Assembly: GCA_038246575.1 (NCBI GenBank)
Contig: JBBRVU010000050.1
Coordinates: forward strand, 1-23,280
Direction: 5' to 3'
Length of the DNA: 23,280 nucleotides
From: JACCUZ01 sp038246575
GTDB lineage: Bacteria > Actinomycetota > Actinomycetes > JACCUZ01
Position 1 is the first letter of the stretch, and each line of letters starts with the position of its first letter. Under the pieces are notes generated by a model that ran no database searches, was not told where the DNA came from, and was given only the letters and a program-made list of their open reading frames with translations. Below, in pieces: positions 7,282 to 13,416 of this stretch. The position numbers were made by a program, and so were the translations under genes.

Positions 7282-7764
7282 ATGTCGTTCAACGTTGGCG
7301 AGACGGTGGTTTACCCCCACCATGGGGCCGCGCTCATCGAGTCCGTCGAGACGCGCACCATCAAGGGTGAAGAGAAGCTCTACCTGGTCCTGAAGGTCGC
7401 TCAGGGCGACCTGACCGTCCGGGTCCCTGCCGAGAACTGCGATCTGGTCGGCGTCCGCGATGTCGTGGGTCAGGAGGGTCTCGAGCGTGTGTTCGAGGTC
7501 CTGCGGGCCCCGCACACCGAGGAGCCGACGAACTGGTCGCGCCGCTACAAGGCCAACCTTGAGAAGCTGGCCTCCGGCGACGTGATCAAGGTGGCCGAGG
7601 TCGTCCGCGACCTCTGGCGCCGTGACCGCGAGCGTGGGCTGTCGGCCGGGGAGAAGCGGATGCTCGCCAAGGCCCGCCAGATCCTGGTCAGCGAGCTGGC
7701 CCTCGCCGAGCACACGAACGAGGACAAGGCCGAGGCGATCCTCGATGAGGTCCTCGCCTCCTAG
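7282..7764 (+). CDS. carD: RNA polymerase-binding transcription factor CarD
   Basis: CarD binds the RNA polymerase beta subunit and the upstream edge of the -10 bubble, stabilising open complexes at housekeeping promoters, including rRNA promoters. The 160-aa protein has the N-terminal RNAP-interaction (Tudor-like) domain (MSFNVGETVVYPHHGAALIE to about residue 53) and a helical DNA-binding domain. Trp85 (EPTNWSRRYKANL), the residue that wedges into the -10 minor groove in M. tuberculosis CarD, is present. Similarity to the mycobacterial protein as I recall it is very high (for example QGDLTVRVPAEN and GLSAGEKRMLAKARQIL). ATG 7282 has AAAGGGG 9 nt upstream; the longer upstream frame has no family similarity. 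It is followed by a strong hairpin, so it is probably monocistronic. Confidence 0.98.
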   Translation: MSFNVGETVVYPHHGAALIESVETRTIKGEEKLYLVLKVAQGDLTVRVPAENCDLVGVRDVVGQEGLERVFEVLRAPHTEEPTNWSRRYKANLEKLASGDVIKVAEVVRDLWRRDRERGLSAGEKRMLAKARQILVSELALAEHTNEDKAEAILDEVLAS

Positions 7765-7781
7765 GTCCACCGCTCGTCCGA

Positions 7782-7815
7782 CACGTGCCGCCGCCCCCCG
7801 GGTCGGCGGCACGTG
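7782..7815 (+). terminator. Hairpin terminator after carD
   Basis: Perfect 12-bp inverted repeat CACGTGCCGCCG (7782-7793) and CGGCGGCACGTG (7804-7815) around a 10-nt C/G loop, starting 17 bp after the carD stop. No U-tract. Confidence 0.75.
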
Positions 7816-7833
7816 CCGTCTCCGGCCGCTGGC

Positions 7834-7839
7834 TAAGGT
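7834..7839 (+). promoter_or_regulatory. -10 hexamer TAAGGT upstream of the PIN-TRAM gene
   Basis: TAAGGT ends 7 nt before GTG 7847, which opens a four-codon frame, and 21 nt before ATG 7861. If the transcript starts 7 nt after the hexamer it begins at GTG 7847. Confidence 0.5.
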
Positions 7840-7846
7840 CGTGCCC

Positions 7847-7861
7847 GTGACTGCTCCGTGA
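7847..7861 (+). CDS. Candidate leaderless micro-ORF coupled to the PIN-TRAM start
   Basis: GTG ACT GCT CCG TGA codes for a 4-residue peptide. Its stop overlaps the downstream ATG as TGATG (ATG at 7861). GTG 7847 lies 7 nt after TAAGGT, the same spacing as the leaderless starts elsewhere in this window, and there is no Shine-Dalgarno for ATG 7861. Translation of the PIN-TRAM gene could therefore depend on re-initiation after this ORF. Chance cannot be excluded for so short a frame. Confidence 0.3.
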   Translation: MTAP

Positions 7862-8955
7862 TGGCTCCGCGCCTGCGTCGGGTGCCGAGCGCCGTCGTCG
7901 AGCTGCTGCGGCTGTGCGTGGTCGTCTTCTTCGCCGGGCTCGGTTACTACGTCGCCGACGTCATCGATTCCAACGGCCAGCCGGTGCTCGGTGCCTTCAG
8001 CGTGCTGGGTCTGGGCGTGGTGCTGGGGTCGGCGCTGGGCTACGTCCTCGGTGGCGTCCTCGGCCGCGGGACGGTCACCGCCGTGCGCACCGCCGAGAGC
8101 GGTCTCCGGGAGACCTCCGCCGAGCAGATCGTGGCCGGCGTTGTCGGCGCGGTGATCGGCGTCCTGGTCGGCGCCGGCGTCACCTGGCCGGTCCTGCTGC
8201 TCAACCGTCCGTTGCTGACCTTCCCGGTGTTTGCCTTCGTACTCGTCTCGCTGGGACTGCTCGGCTACCGGCTCGGCACCGCCAAGCGGGCCGCCGTCCT
8301 CGGCATGTTCGGCGCCCGGGTCGGGATGCCCGACCAGCCGGTGCCCTCGGTCGCCCTGCCACGGGTGCTCGACACCTCGGTGGCCATCGACGGCAGGGTC
8401 ATCGACGTGGTGCGGGCCGGCTTCCTGCACGGCCAGATGCTGGTGCCCAGCCCGGTGCTCGGCGAGCTGCAGGGCTTGGCCGACGCCGGCGATCCGGTCC
8501 GCCGGGGCAAGGGGCGGCGCGGTCTCGAGGTGCTCGACACCCTGCGCCGCGAGCCGGGAGTCGACGTCGAGGTGCTCGACGACGAGGTGCCCGCGGTGCC
8601 GGAGGTCGACGCCAAGCTGGTGCGCATCTGCCTCGACCGGGGTGCCGCGTTGCTGACCCTGGACACCAACCTGGCCCGGGTCGCCGCGCTGGCCGGCGTC
8701 CGGGTGATGAACCTGCACTCGCTGGCGCTCGCCCTCCGGCCGCCGGTGACCGCCGGCGACGAGGTAGCGGTGCTCCTGCTCAAGGCGGGCAAGGAGGCGG
8801 GGCAAGCGGTCGGCTACCTCGACGACGGGACGATGGTGGTGGCCGAGCGGTCCCGCTCCGGGATCGGTCAGGAGTCGGTGGTGCGGGTGACCAGCGTTCT
8901 CACCACGGCGAACGGGCGGATGGTCTTCGCCCGGCCTGCGGCAGAGTCGACGTGA
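7861..8955 (+). CDS. Membrane-anchored PIN and TRAM domain protein (YacL-like)
   Basis: A 364-aa protein with four N-terminal membrane helices (about 13-33, 43-66, 90-113, 118-138), a cytoplasmic PIN nuclease-like domain (about 167-292) and a C-terminal TRAM RNA-binding domain (about 297-358). The acidic PIN residues are present: Asp171 (VLDTSVAIDGR), Glu202 (VLGELQGLAD), Asp250 (VDAKLV) and Asp268 (LTLDTNLA), so it looks catalytically intact. B. subtilis YacL has the same design and also lies just before ispD. The biological target is not established. GTG 7858 is also possible; neither start has a Shine-Dalgarno. The stop overlaps the ispD GTG (GTGA). Confidence 0.9.
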   Translation: MAPRLRRVPSAVVELLRLCVVVFFAGLGYYVADVIDSNGQPVLGAFSVLGLGVVLGSALGYVLGGVLGRGTVTAVRTAESGLRETSAEQIVAGVVGAVIGVLVGAGVTWPVLLLNRPLLTFPVFAFVLVSLGLLGYRLGTAKRAAVLGMFGARVGMPDQPVPSVALPRVLDTSVAIDGRVIDVVRAGFLHGQMLVPSPVLGELQGLADAGDPVRRGKGRRGLEVLDTLRREPGVDVEVLDDEVPAVPEVDAKLVRICLDRGAALLTLDTNLARVAALAGVRVMNLHSLALALRPPVTAGDEVAVLLLKAGKEAGQAVGYLDDGTMVVAERSRSGIGQESVVRVTSVLTTANGRMVFARPAAEST

Positions 8956-9665
8956 GCGGTCCAGCGACAAGCCCGGTGATCGCGGCGGTGGTCCCGGCCG
9001 CCGGGCGGGGCGACCGGCTCGGGCTCGGTGCGCCCAAGGCGCTGCACCTGCTCGGCGGCGAGCCGATGCTCGTGCACTCGGTGCGGACCCTCGCCGCCGG
9101 TCGGGTCGACCTCGTCGTCGTCGCCGGCCCGGCGGGCTGCGGTGACGAGGTGCGGCGCCTGCTTACCGGCGCGCACCACGGTGCCGACCTCGCGGTGGTC
9201 GACGGCGGCGACACCCGGAGCGACTCGGTCCGCAACGCGCTGGCCGCCCTGCCGTCGTCCGTCCAGGTCGTGCTGGTGCACGATGCCGCGCGACCGCTGG
9301 TGCCGGCTGCGCTCGTCGAGGACCTGGTGCGCGCCGTCGAGTCCGGCGCGGACGCGGTGGTCCCCGGTCTGCCGGTCACCGACACGGTCAAGCAGGTCGA
9401 CGCCGGCGGCACAGTGGTGGCCACCGTCGAGCGTTCGGCGCTGCGCGCCGTCCAGACCCCGCAGGCCTTCCGCCGCGACGTGCTCGAAGCCGCGTACGCC
9501 GCGCCCGACGGCGGCGACGCCACCGATGACGCCGGCCACGTCGAGCGAGCCGGCGGACTCGTGGTCGTGGTGCGCGGAGCTGAGGAAGCGTTCAAGGTGA
9601 CCCGGCCACTCGACCTGATGCTGGCCGAGGCCGTGCTGGCACAGCGGCGGCGCACCGATGGCTGA
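8952..9665 (+). CDS. ispD: 2-C-methyl-D-erythritol 4-phosphate cytidylyltransferase
   Basis: IspD makes CDP-methylerythritol from MEP and CTP, the third step of the MEP isoprenoid pathway. The 237-aa protein has the nucleotide-binding loop VPAAGRGDRLGLGAPKA (Arg22, Lys29), the family motif VHDAARPLV, and TVERSALRAVQTPQAFR. The usual TDDA(G/S)LVE signature appears as TDDAGHVERAGG. GTG 8952 overlaps the stop of the PIN-TRAM gene (GTGA), and the 3' end overlaps ispF by 8 nt, so all three are translated as one unit. The open frame extends far upstream but that part is a shadow of the PIN-TRAM gene. Confidence 0.95.
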   Translation: MSGPATSPVIAAVVPAAGRGDRLGLGAPKALHLLGGEPMLVHSVRTLAAGRVDLVVVAGPAGCGDEVRRLLTGAHHGADLAVVDGGDTRSDSVRNALAALPSSVQVVLVHDAARPLVPAALVEDLVRAVESGADAVVPGLPVTDTVKQVDAGGTVVATVERSALRAVQTPQAFRRDVLEAAYAAPDGGDATDDAGHVERAGGLVVVVRGAEEAFKVTRPLDLMLAEAVLAQRRRTDG

Positions 9666-10152
9666 GCTGCCCAGGGTCGGCACCGGTGTCGACGTCCATC
9701 CGCTGGAGGCAGGTCGGCCGATGCACCTGGCCGGGCTGCACTTCCCCGACGAGCCGGCCGGTTGCTCGGGCCACAGCGACGGTGACGTGGCAGCGCATGC
9801 CGCCTGTGACGCGCTCCTCGCCGCGGCGGGGCTCGGCGACCTGGGCGCGGTCTTCGGCACATCGGACCCCCGCTGGTCGGGGGCGTCCGGGGTCGACCTG
9901 CTCACCGAGGCCGCGCGGCTGGTGCGCGCAGCGGGTTTCCAGATCGGCAACTTGTCGGTGCAGGTGATCGGCGACCGACCCAAGGTCGGTCCCCGCCGGG
10001 CCGAGGCGGAGCAGGCCCTCGGGACGGCCGTCGGTGCCCCGGTCTCGGTGGCCGCCACCACGACCGACGGGCTGGGCCTGACCGGTCGCGGCGAGGGCGT
10101 CGCTGCGATCGCCACGGCACTCGTGGTCAGGCACGACGCCGCGCGCCAGTAA
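9658..10152 (+). CDS. ispF: 2-C-methyl-D-erythritol 2,4-cyclodiphosphate synthase
   Basis: IspF cyclises CDP-methylerythritol 2-phosphate to ME-2,4-cyclodiphosphate and acts as a homotrimer with zinc at each active site. The 164-aa protein has the N-terminal motif GTGVDVHPLE (metal ligands Asp12 and His14), then SGHSDGDVAAHAACDALLAA (third ligand His47) and LGDLGAVFGTSDPRWSG. The CTP-binding end AATTTDGLGLTGRGEG is present. ATG 9658 lies inside the end of ispD (8-nt overlap). The ispDF pair as separate adjacent genes is the usual actinobacterial form. Its TAA stop doubles as the first bases of the cysS -10 hexamer. Confidence 0.97.
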   Translation: MAELPRVGTGVDVHPLEAGRPMHLAGLHFPDEPAGCSGHSDGDVAAHAACDALLAAAGLGDLGAVFGTSDPRWSGASGVDLLTEAARLVRAAGFQIGNLSVQVIGDRPKVGPRRAEAEQALGTAVGAPVSVAATTTDGLGLTGRGEGVAAIATALVVRHDAARQ

Positions 10153-10155
10153 CCT
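10150..10155 (+). promoter_or_regulatory. -10 hexamer TAACCT for cysS, built on the ispF stop codon
   Basis: TAACCT starts with the ispF TAA stop and ends 6 nt before the cysS GTG 10162. No Shine-Dalgarno precedes cysS, which fits a leaderless transcript in addition to read-through from ispDF. Confidence 0.5.
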
Positions 10156-10161
10156 CCTCGG

Positions 10162-11583
10162 GTGGCATTCCGGCTCTACGACACCGCAACCAGGTCGGTG
10201 CGCGACTTCGTCCCGCTCGTCGAGGGACAGGTCGGCATCTACCACTGCGGGCTCACCGTCCAGGGGGCGCCGCACATCGGGCACATCCGCAAGGAGGTCG
10301 TGTTCGACGTCCTGCGCCGCTGGCTGGAGCGCTCCGGTCACCAGGTCACGGTCGTCGGCAACGTCACCGACATCGACGACAAGATCCTCACCAAGTCAGC
10401 CGAGGCCGGGGTGCCCTGGTGGGCACTGGCCTATGCCAACGAGGTGGCGCTGCACTCGGCATACGAGATCCTCGGCTGTCGTCCGCCCACCTACGAGCCG
10501 CGCGCGACCGGACACATCCCGGAGATGGTCGAGCTGATGGTGGATCTCGTCGAGCGGGGCCATGCCTACCCCGCGCCGGACGGGTCGGGGGACGTCTACT
10601 TCGACGTGCGCTCGTGGGCCGACTACGGCGAGCTCTCCAACCAGCGCATCGACGACATGGAGGCGGCCGTCGACGCCGACCCCCGGGGCAAGCGGGACCC
10701 GCGCGACTTCGCGCTCTGGAAGGGCCACAAGGAGGGCGAGCCCGAGACCGCATCGTGGGCGACGCCGTATGGCAGGGGTCGCCCGGGTTGGCACCTCGAG
10801 TGCTCGGCCATGGTCGGGAAGTACCTCGGTCCCGAGTTCGACATCCACGGCGGCGGGCTGGACCTGCGCTTCCCGCACCACGAGAACGAGCTGGCCCAGT
10901 CGCGTGCCGCTGGCCGGCCGTTTGCCCGGTGGTGGATGCACAACGCCATGCTGAACCTGGCCGGCTCGAAAATGAGCAAGTCCGTCGGCAACACGATGCT
11001 GGTCTCCGAGGTCGCCCAACGGGTTCGCCCGGTAGAGCTGCGCTACTACCTGGTGGCCGCCCACTACCGCTCTGTCGTCGAGTTCTCCTTCGAGGCGCTG
11101 GAGGAGGCGGCGGCCGCGTACCAGCGGATCGAGGGCTTCGTCCGACGTGCCGACGAGGTGGTCGGCGGGACCGGCGACGCGACCGGAGTGGCGTGCGCGG
11201 AGTTCGCCGAGGCCATGGACGACGACCTGTCCGTGCCGGCGGCACTGGCCGCCATGCAGGCGGTGGTGCGAGAGGGCAACAAGCTGCTCGCTGACGGCGC
11301 TTCGCTCGCACTGCGGGGGACGCTGCTGTCGGTACGTGCCATGCTCGACGTGCTCGGGCTCGACCCGCTCTCACCGACGTGGTCCTCAGACGCAGGATCA
11401 GGCACTGACCTGCACGACCTGGTCGATCGGCTGGTCGCGGTTGCTCTCGAGGAGCGGGCCCAGGCCCGCGAACGCAAGGACTACGGCTCGGCCGACCGGG
11501 TGCGCGACGCGCTGGCCGCGGCCGGCATCGTCGTTGAAGACACCTCCGCCGGCCCCCGGTGGACTCTGGAGAGTGGGCACTGA
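10162..11583 (+). CDS. cysS: Cysteinyl-tRNA synthetase
   Basis: This enzyme charges tRNA-Cys with cysteine using ATP. The 473-aa class I synthetase has the zinc ligand Cys29 in YHCGLTVQGAPHIGHIRK, whose HIGH motif is at 38-41, the second zinc cluster with GWHLECSAM and HHENE, and the KMSKS loop at 270-274 (SKMSKSVGN). The C-terminal anticodon-binding part ends with YGSADRVRDALAAAGIVVED. The paralogue MshC (mycothiol ligase) was considered, but MshC is shorter (about 410 aa) and lacks this C-terminal domain; the position between ispF and a SpoU methylase also marks cysS. GTG 10162 is the first start after ispF and has a TAACCT hexamer 6 nt upstream. The stop overlaps the next ATG (TGATG). Confidence 0.96.
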   Translation: MAFRLYDTATRSVRDFVPLVEGQVGIYHCGLTVQGAPHIGHIRKEVVFDVLRRWLERSGHQVTVVGNVTDIDDKILTKSAEAGVPWWALAYANEVALHSAYEILGCRPPTYEPRATGHIPEMVELMVDLVERGHAYPAPDGSGDVYFDVRSWADYGELSNQRIDDMEAAVDADPRGKRDPRDFALWKGHKEGEPETASWATPYGRGRPGWHLECSAMVGKYLGPEFDIHGGGLDLRFPHHENELAQSRAAGRPFARWWMHNAMLNLAGSKMSKSVGNTMLVSEVAQRVRPVELRYYLVAAHYRSVVEFSFEALEEAAAAYQRIEGFVRRADEVVGGTGDATGVACAEFAEAMDDDLSVPAALAAMQAVVREGNKLLADGASLALRGTLLSVRAMLDVLGLDPLSPTWSSDAGSGTDLHDLVDRLVAVALEERAQARERKDYGSADRVRDALAAAGIVVEDTSAGPRWTLESGH

Positions 11584-12569
11584 TGGCGGGCAACAGCGAG
11601 CGACGGGGTGCTCGGCGCAACCCGGGCTCGAAGAAGGGCCAGGGGGTCGGCTCGGGCGCGCAGCGCCGCAAGCAGCTGCGAGGAAAGGGACCGACACCCA
11701 AGGCGAGCGACCGCCCGGCGCACCCGGCTTCCAAGCGGGCGCGGACGTCGGCGCGCCGCGCGGACGCGGGAGGCCGAGGAGCGCCGCGGCGGCCGAACGC
11801 CTCCCGGGCCAAGCAGGCGGGCACCGGTCCCGAGTGGGTGGTCGGCCGCAACTCCGTCGTCGAGGCCCTGCGGTCGCGCGTCCCCGCGACCGCGCTCTAC
11901 ATCGCCGAGCGACTGGACTCCGACGACCGGGTCCGGGAGTCGCTCAAGCTGGCCGGCAACTCAGGCGTACCGCTGATGGAGGCGACTCGCGCCGAGCTGG
12001 ACCGGATCGCCGACGGCGCGCACCACCAGGGCGTCGCGCTGCAGGTGCCGCCCTACGAGTACGCCCACCCCGACGAGCTGCTGGCGCGGGCCGACGCCGA
12101 CGGTTCGCCTGCGCTGCTGATCGCGCTGGACGGTGTCACCGACCCGCGCAACCTCGGTGCCGTGCTGCGCTCGGCCGGTGCCTTCGGCTCCCACGGCGTG
12201 GTCGTCCCGACCCGGCGCTCGGCTGGCGTCACGGCCACTGCCTGGAAGGTCTCTGCCGGTGCAGCTGCACGGGTTCCGGTCGCCCGGGCGACCAACCTCA
12301 CCCGGGTGCTGCAGGCCTACCGCGAGGCCGGCGTCTACGTCGTCGGACTCGATGGCGACGCGACGACGGAGCTCGGGTCGGTCGACATGCTTGCCGACCC
12401 GGTGCTGCTTGTCGTCGGCTCCGAGGGCAAGGGCCTGTCCCGCCTGGTGCGGGAGAACTGCGACGTCGTGGCGTCGATCCCGATCAGCTCCACCACCGAG
12501 TCGTTGAACGCGGGAGTCGCCGCGGGGATCGCGTTGTACGAGGTGGCCCAGGCCCGGTCCCGCAGCTAG
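11583..12569 (+). CDS. rlmB: TrmH/SpoU-family RNA 2'-O-methyltransferase (RlmB-like)
   Basis: Probably methylates the 2'-O of a guanosine in 23S rRNA (RlmB type) using S-adenosylmethionine. The 328-aa protein begins with about 80 residues of basic, low-complexity sequence rich in Arg, Lys, Gly and Ala (RRKQLRGKG, KRARTSARRADAGGRG). A substrate-binding domain follows (EWVVGRNSVVEALRS), then the SPOUT knot with motif 1 DPRNLGAVLRSAGAFG, motif 2 VVGSEGKGLSRLVRENCD and motif 3 SSTTESLNAGVAAGIALYE. ATG 11583 overlaps the cysS stop as TGATG. The same order cysS-SpoU methylase occurs in Mycobacterium and Streptomyces. The exact target nucleotide is not proven. Confidence 0.92.
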   Translation: MAGNSERRGARRNPGSKKGQGVGSGAQRRKQLRGKGPTPKASDRPAHPASKRARTSARRADAGGRGAPRRPNASRAKQAGTGPEWVVGRNSVVEALRSRVPATALYIAERLDSDDRVRESLKLAGNSGVPLMEATRAELDRIADGAHHQGVALQVPPYEYAHPDELLARADADGSPALLIALDGVTDPRNLGAVLRSAGAFGSHGVVVPTRRSAGVTATAWKVSAGAAARVPVARATNLTRVLQAYREAGVYVVGLDGDATTELGSVDMLADPVLLVVGSEGKGLSRLVRENCDVVASIPISSTTESLNAGVAAGIALYEVAQARSRS

Positions 12570-12601
12570 CGCTTCGCGTCCTTCTCGTCCGGCCTTCGAG
12601 C

Positions 12602-12632
12602 TTGACCCTCACGTCGGGTGCGGCTCTAGCGT
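12602..12632 (+). promoter_or_regulatory. MerR-type promoter with 19-bp spacer
   Basis: A -35 TTGACC (12602-12607) and a -10 TAGCGT (12627-12632) are separated by exactly 19 bp, the stretched spacing that MerR-family activators correct by DNA distortion. The short dyad ACCC-N7-GGGT (12605-12619) lies in the spacer. The hexamer ends 7 nt before ATG 12640, so the transcript is probably leaderless and autoregulated. Confidence 0.7.
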
Positions 12633-12639
12633 CGTGGGC

Positions 12640-13416
12640 ATGGACGAGCAGACCTACACCGTCGGGCAGGTGGCCCGGCTCGCGGGAGTGACGGTGCGAA
12701 CGCTGCACCACTACGACGAGATCGGGCTACTCCCGCCCAGCGGCCGCGCGACCAACGGCTACCGGACCTACACCGCCGTCGATGTCAGCAGGCTGCAGCG
12801 CATCCTGAGCTGGCGCGAGCTGGGCTTCGACCTTGAGCAGGTCGCCGCGCTGGTCGCCACCGACGGCGGGCCGGATGCGGCGCTCGACCAGCTGCGCCGG
12901 CAGCACGCGCTGCTGGTGGCCCGCATCGACCGGCTGCAGGCAGTTGCCGCAACCGTGCACAAGACCTTGGAGGCACACGCGATGGGCATCAACCTGACCC
13001 CTGTCGAGATGCTGGAGGTCTTCGGCGGCGACGACCCGACCGAGCATGCGGTCGAGGCCGAGGAGCGCTGGGGGACGACAGACTCGTACGCCGAATCGAC
13101 CCTGCGGACGTCGTCGTACACCAAGGACGACTGGCTGCGGATCAAGGCCGAGATGGCACAGGTGGAGGCCGAGTTCACCGCCGCGATGTCGGCGGGACGA
13201 CCGGCGGACTCGCCCGAGGCAGCTGCGGCGGCAACGGCGCACCGCGACCACCTGAGCGAGTGGTACTACGAGGTCAGCCCAGAGGCGCACCGCGGCCTGG
13301 CCGACATGTACATCGCCGATCCTCGGTTTGCCAAGCACTACGAGGACATCTCACCGGGTCTGGCGCAGTACGTGCGCGACGCCGTCGTCGCGCTCTACTC
13401 GTCCGCCGACTTGTAG
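12640..13416 (+). CDS. MerR-family activator with TipAS ligand-binding domain (TipAL-like)
   Basis: A 258-aa regulator with an N-terminal MerR winged helix (YTVGQVARLAGVTVRTLHHYDEIGLLPPSGR, then NGYRTYTAVDVSRLQRI), a coiled-coil dimer helix (about 78-110), and a C-terminal TipAS domain (about 120-258, with ERWGTTDSYAEST, KDDWLRIKAEMAQVEAEF and HRDHLSEWYYEVSPEAHRGLADMYI). In TipAL of Streptomyces the last domain traps thiopeptide-type antibiotics, but most homologues have unknown ligands. I see no Cys in the C-terminal domain, the residue that binds thiostrepton in TipA, so a covalent ligand of that type is unlikely. ATG 12640 follows a 19-bp-spacer promoter. The last 22 bp overlap the convergent DUF4032 gene. 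Confidence 0.92.
   Translation: MDEQTYTVGQVARLAGVTVRTLHHYDEIGLLPPSGRATNGYRTYTAVDVSRLQRILSWRELGFDLEQVAALVATDGGPDAALDQLRRQHALLVARIDRLQAVAATVHKTLEAHAMGINLTPVEMLEVFGGDDPTEHAVEAEERWGTTDSYAESTLRTSSYTKDDWLRIKAEMAQVEAEFTAAMSAGRPADSPEAAAAATAHRDHLSEWYYEVSPEAHRGLADMYIADPRFAKHYEDISPGLAQYVRDAVVALYSSADL

Noticed and set aside
7769..7860. Small RNA or riboswitch between carD and the PIN-TRAM gene
   Set aside because: The only structure is a single strong hairpin right after carD, which a terminator explains fully.
7249..8970. 573-codon minus-strand open frame across carD and the PIN-TRAM gene
   Set aside because: It lies opposite two well-recognised proteins, has no motifs, and shows the composition of a codon-bias shadow.
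10162..11583. MshC (cysteine:glucosaminyl-inositol ligase) instead of CysS
   Set aside because: MshC is shorter and lacks the C-terminal tRNA-binding domain that is present here; the neighbours also mark cysS.
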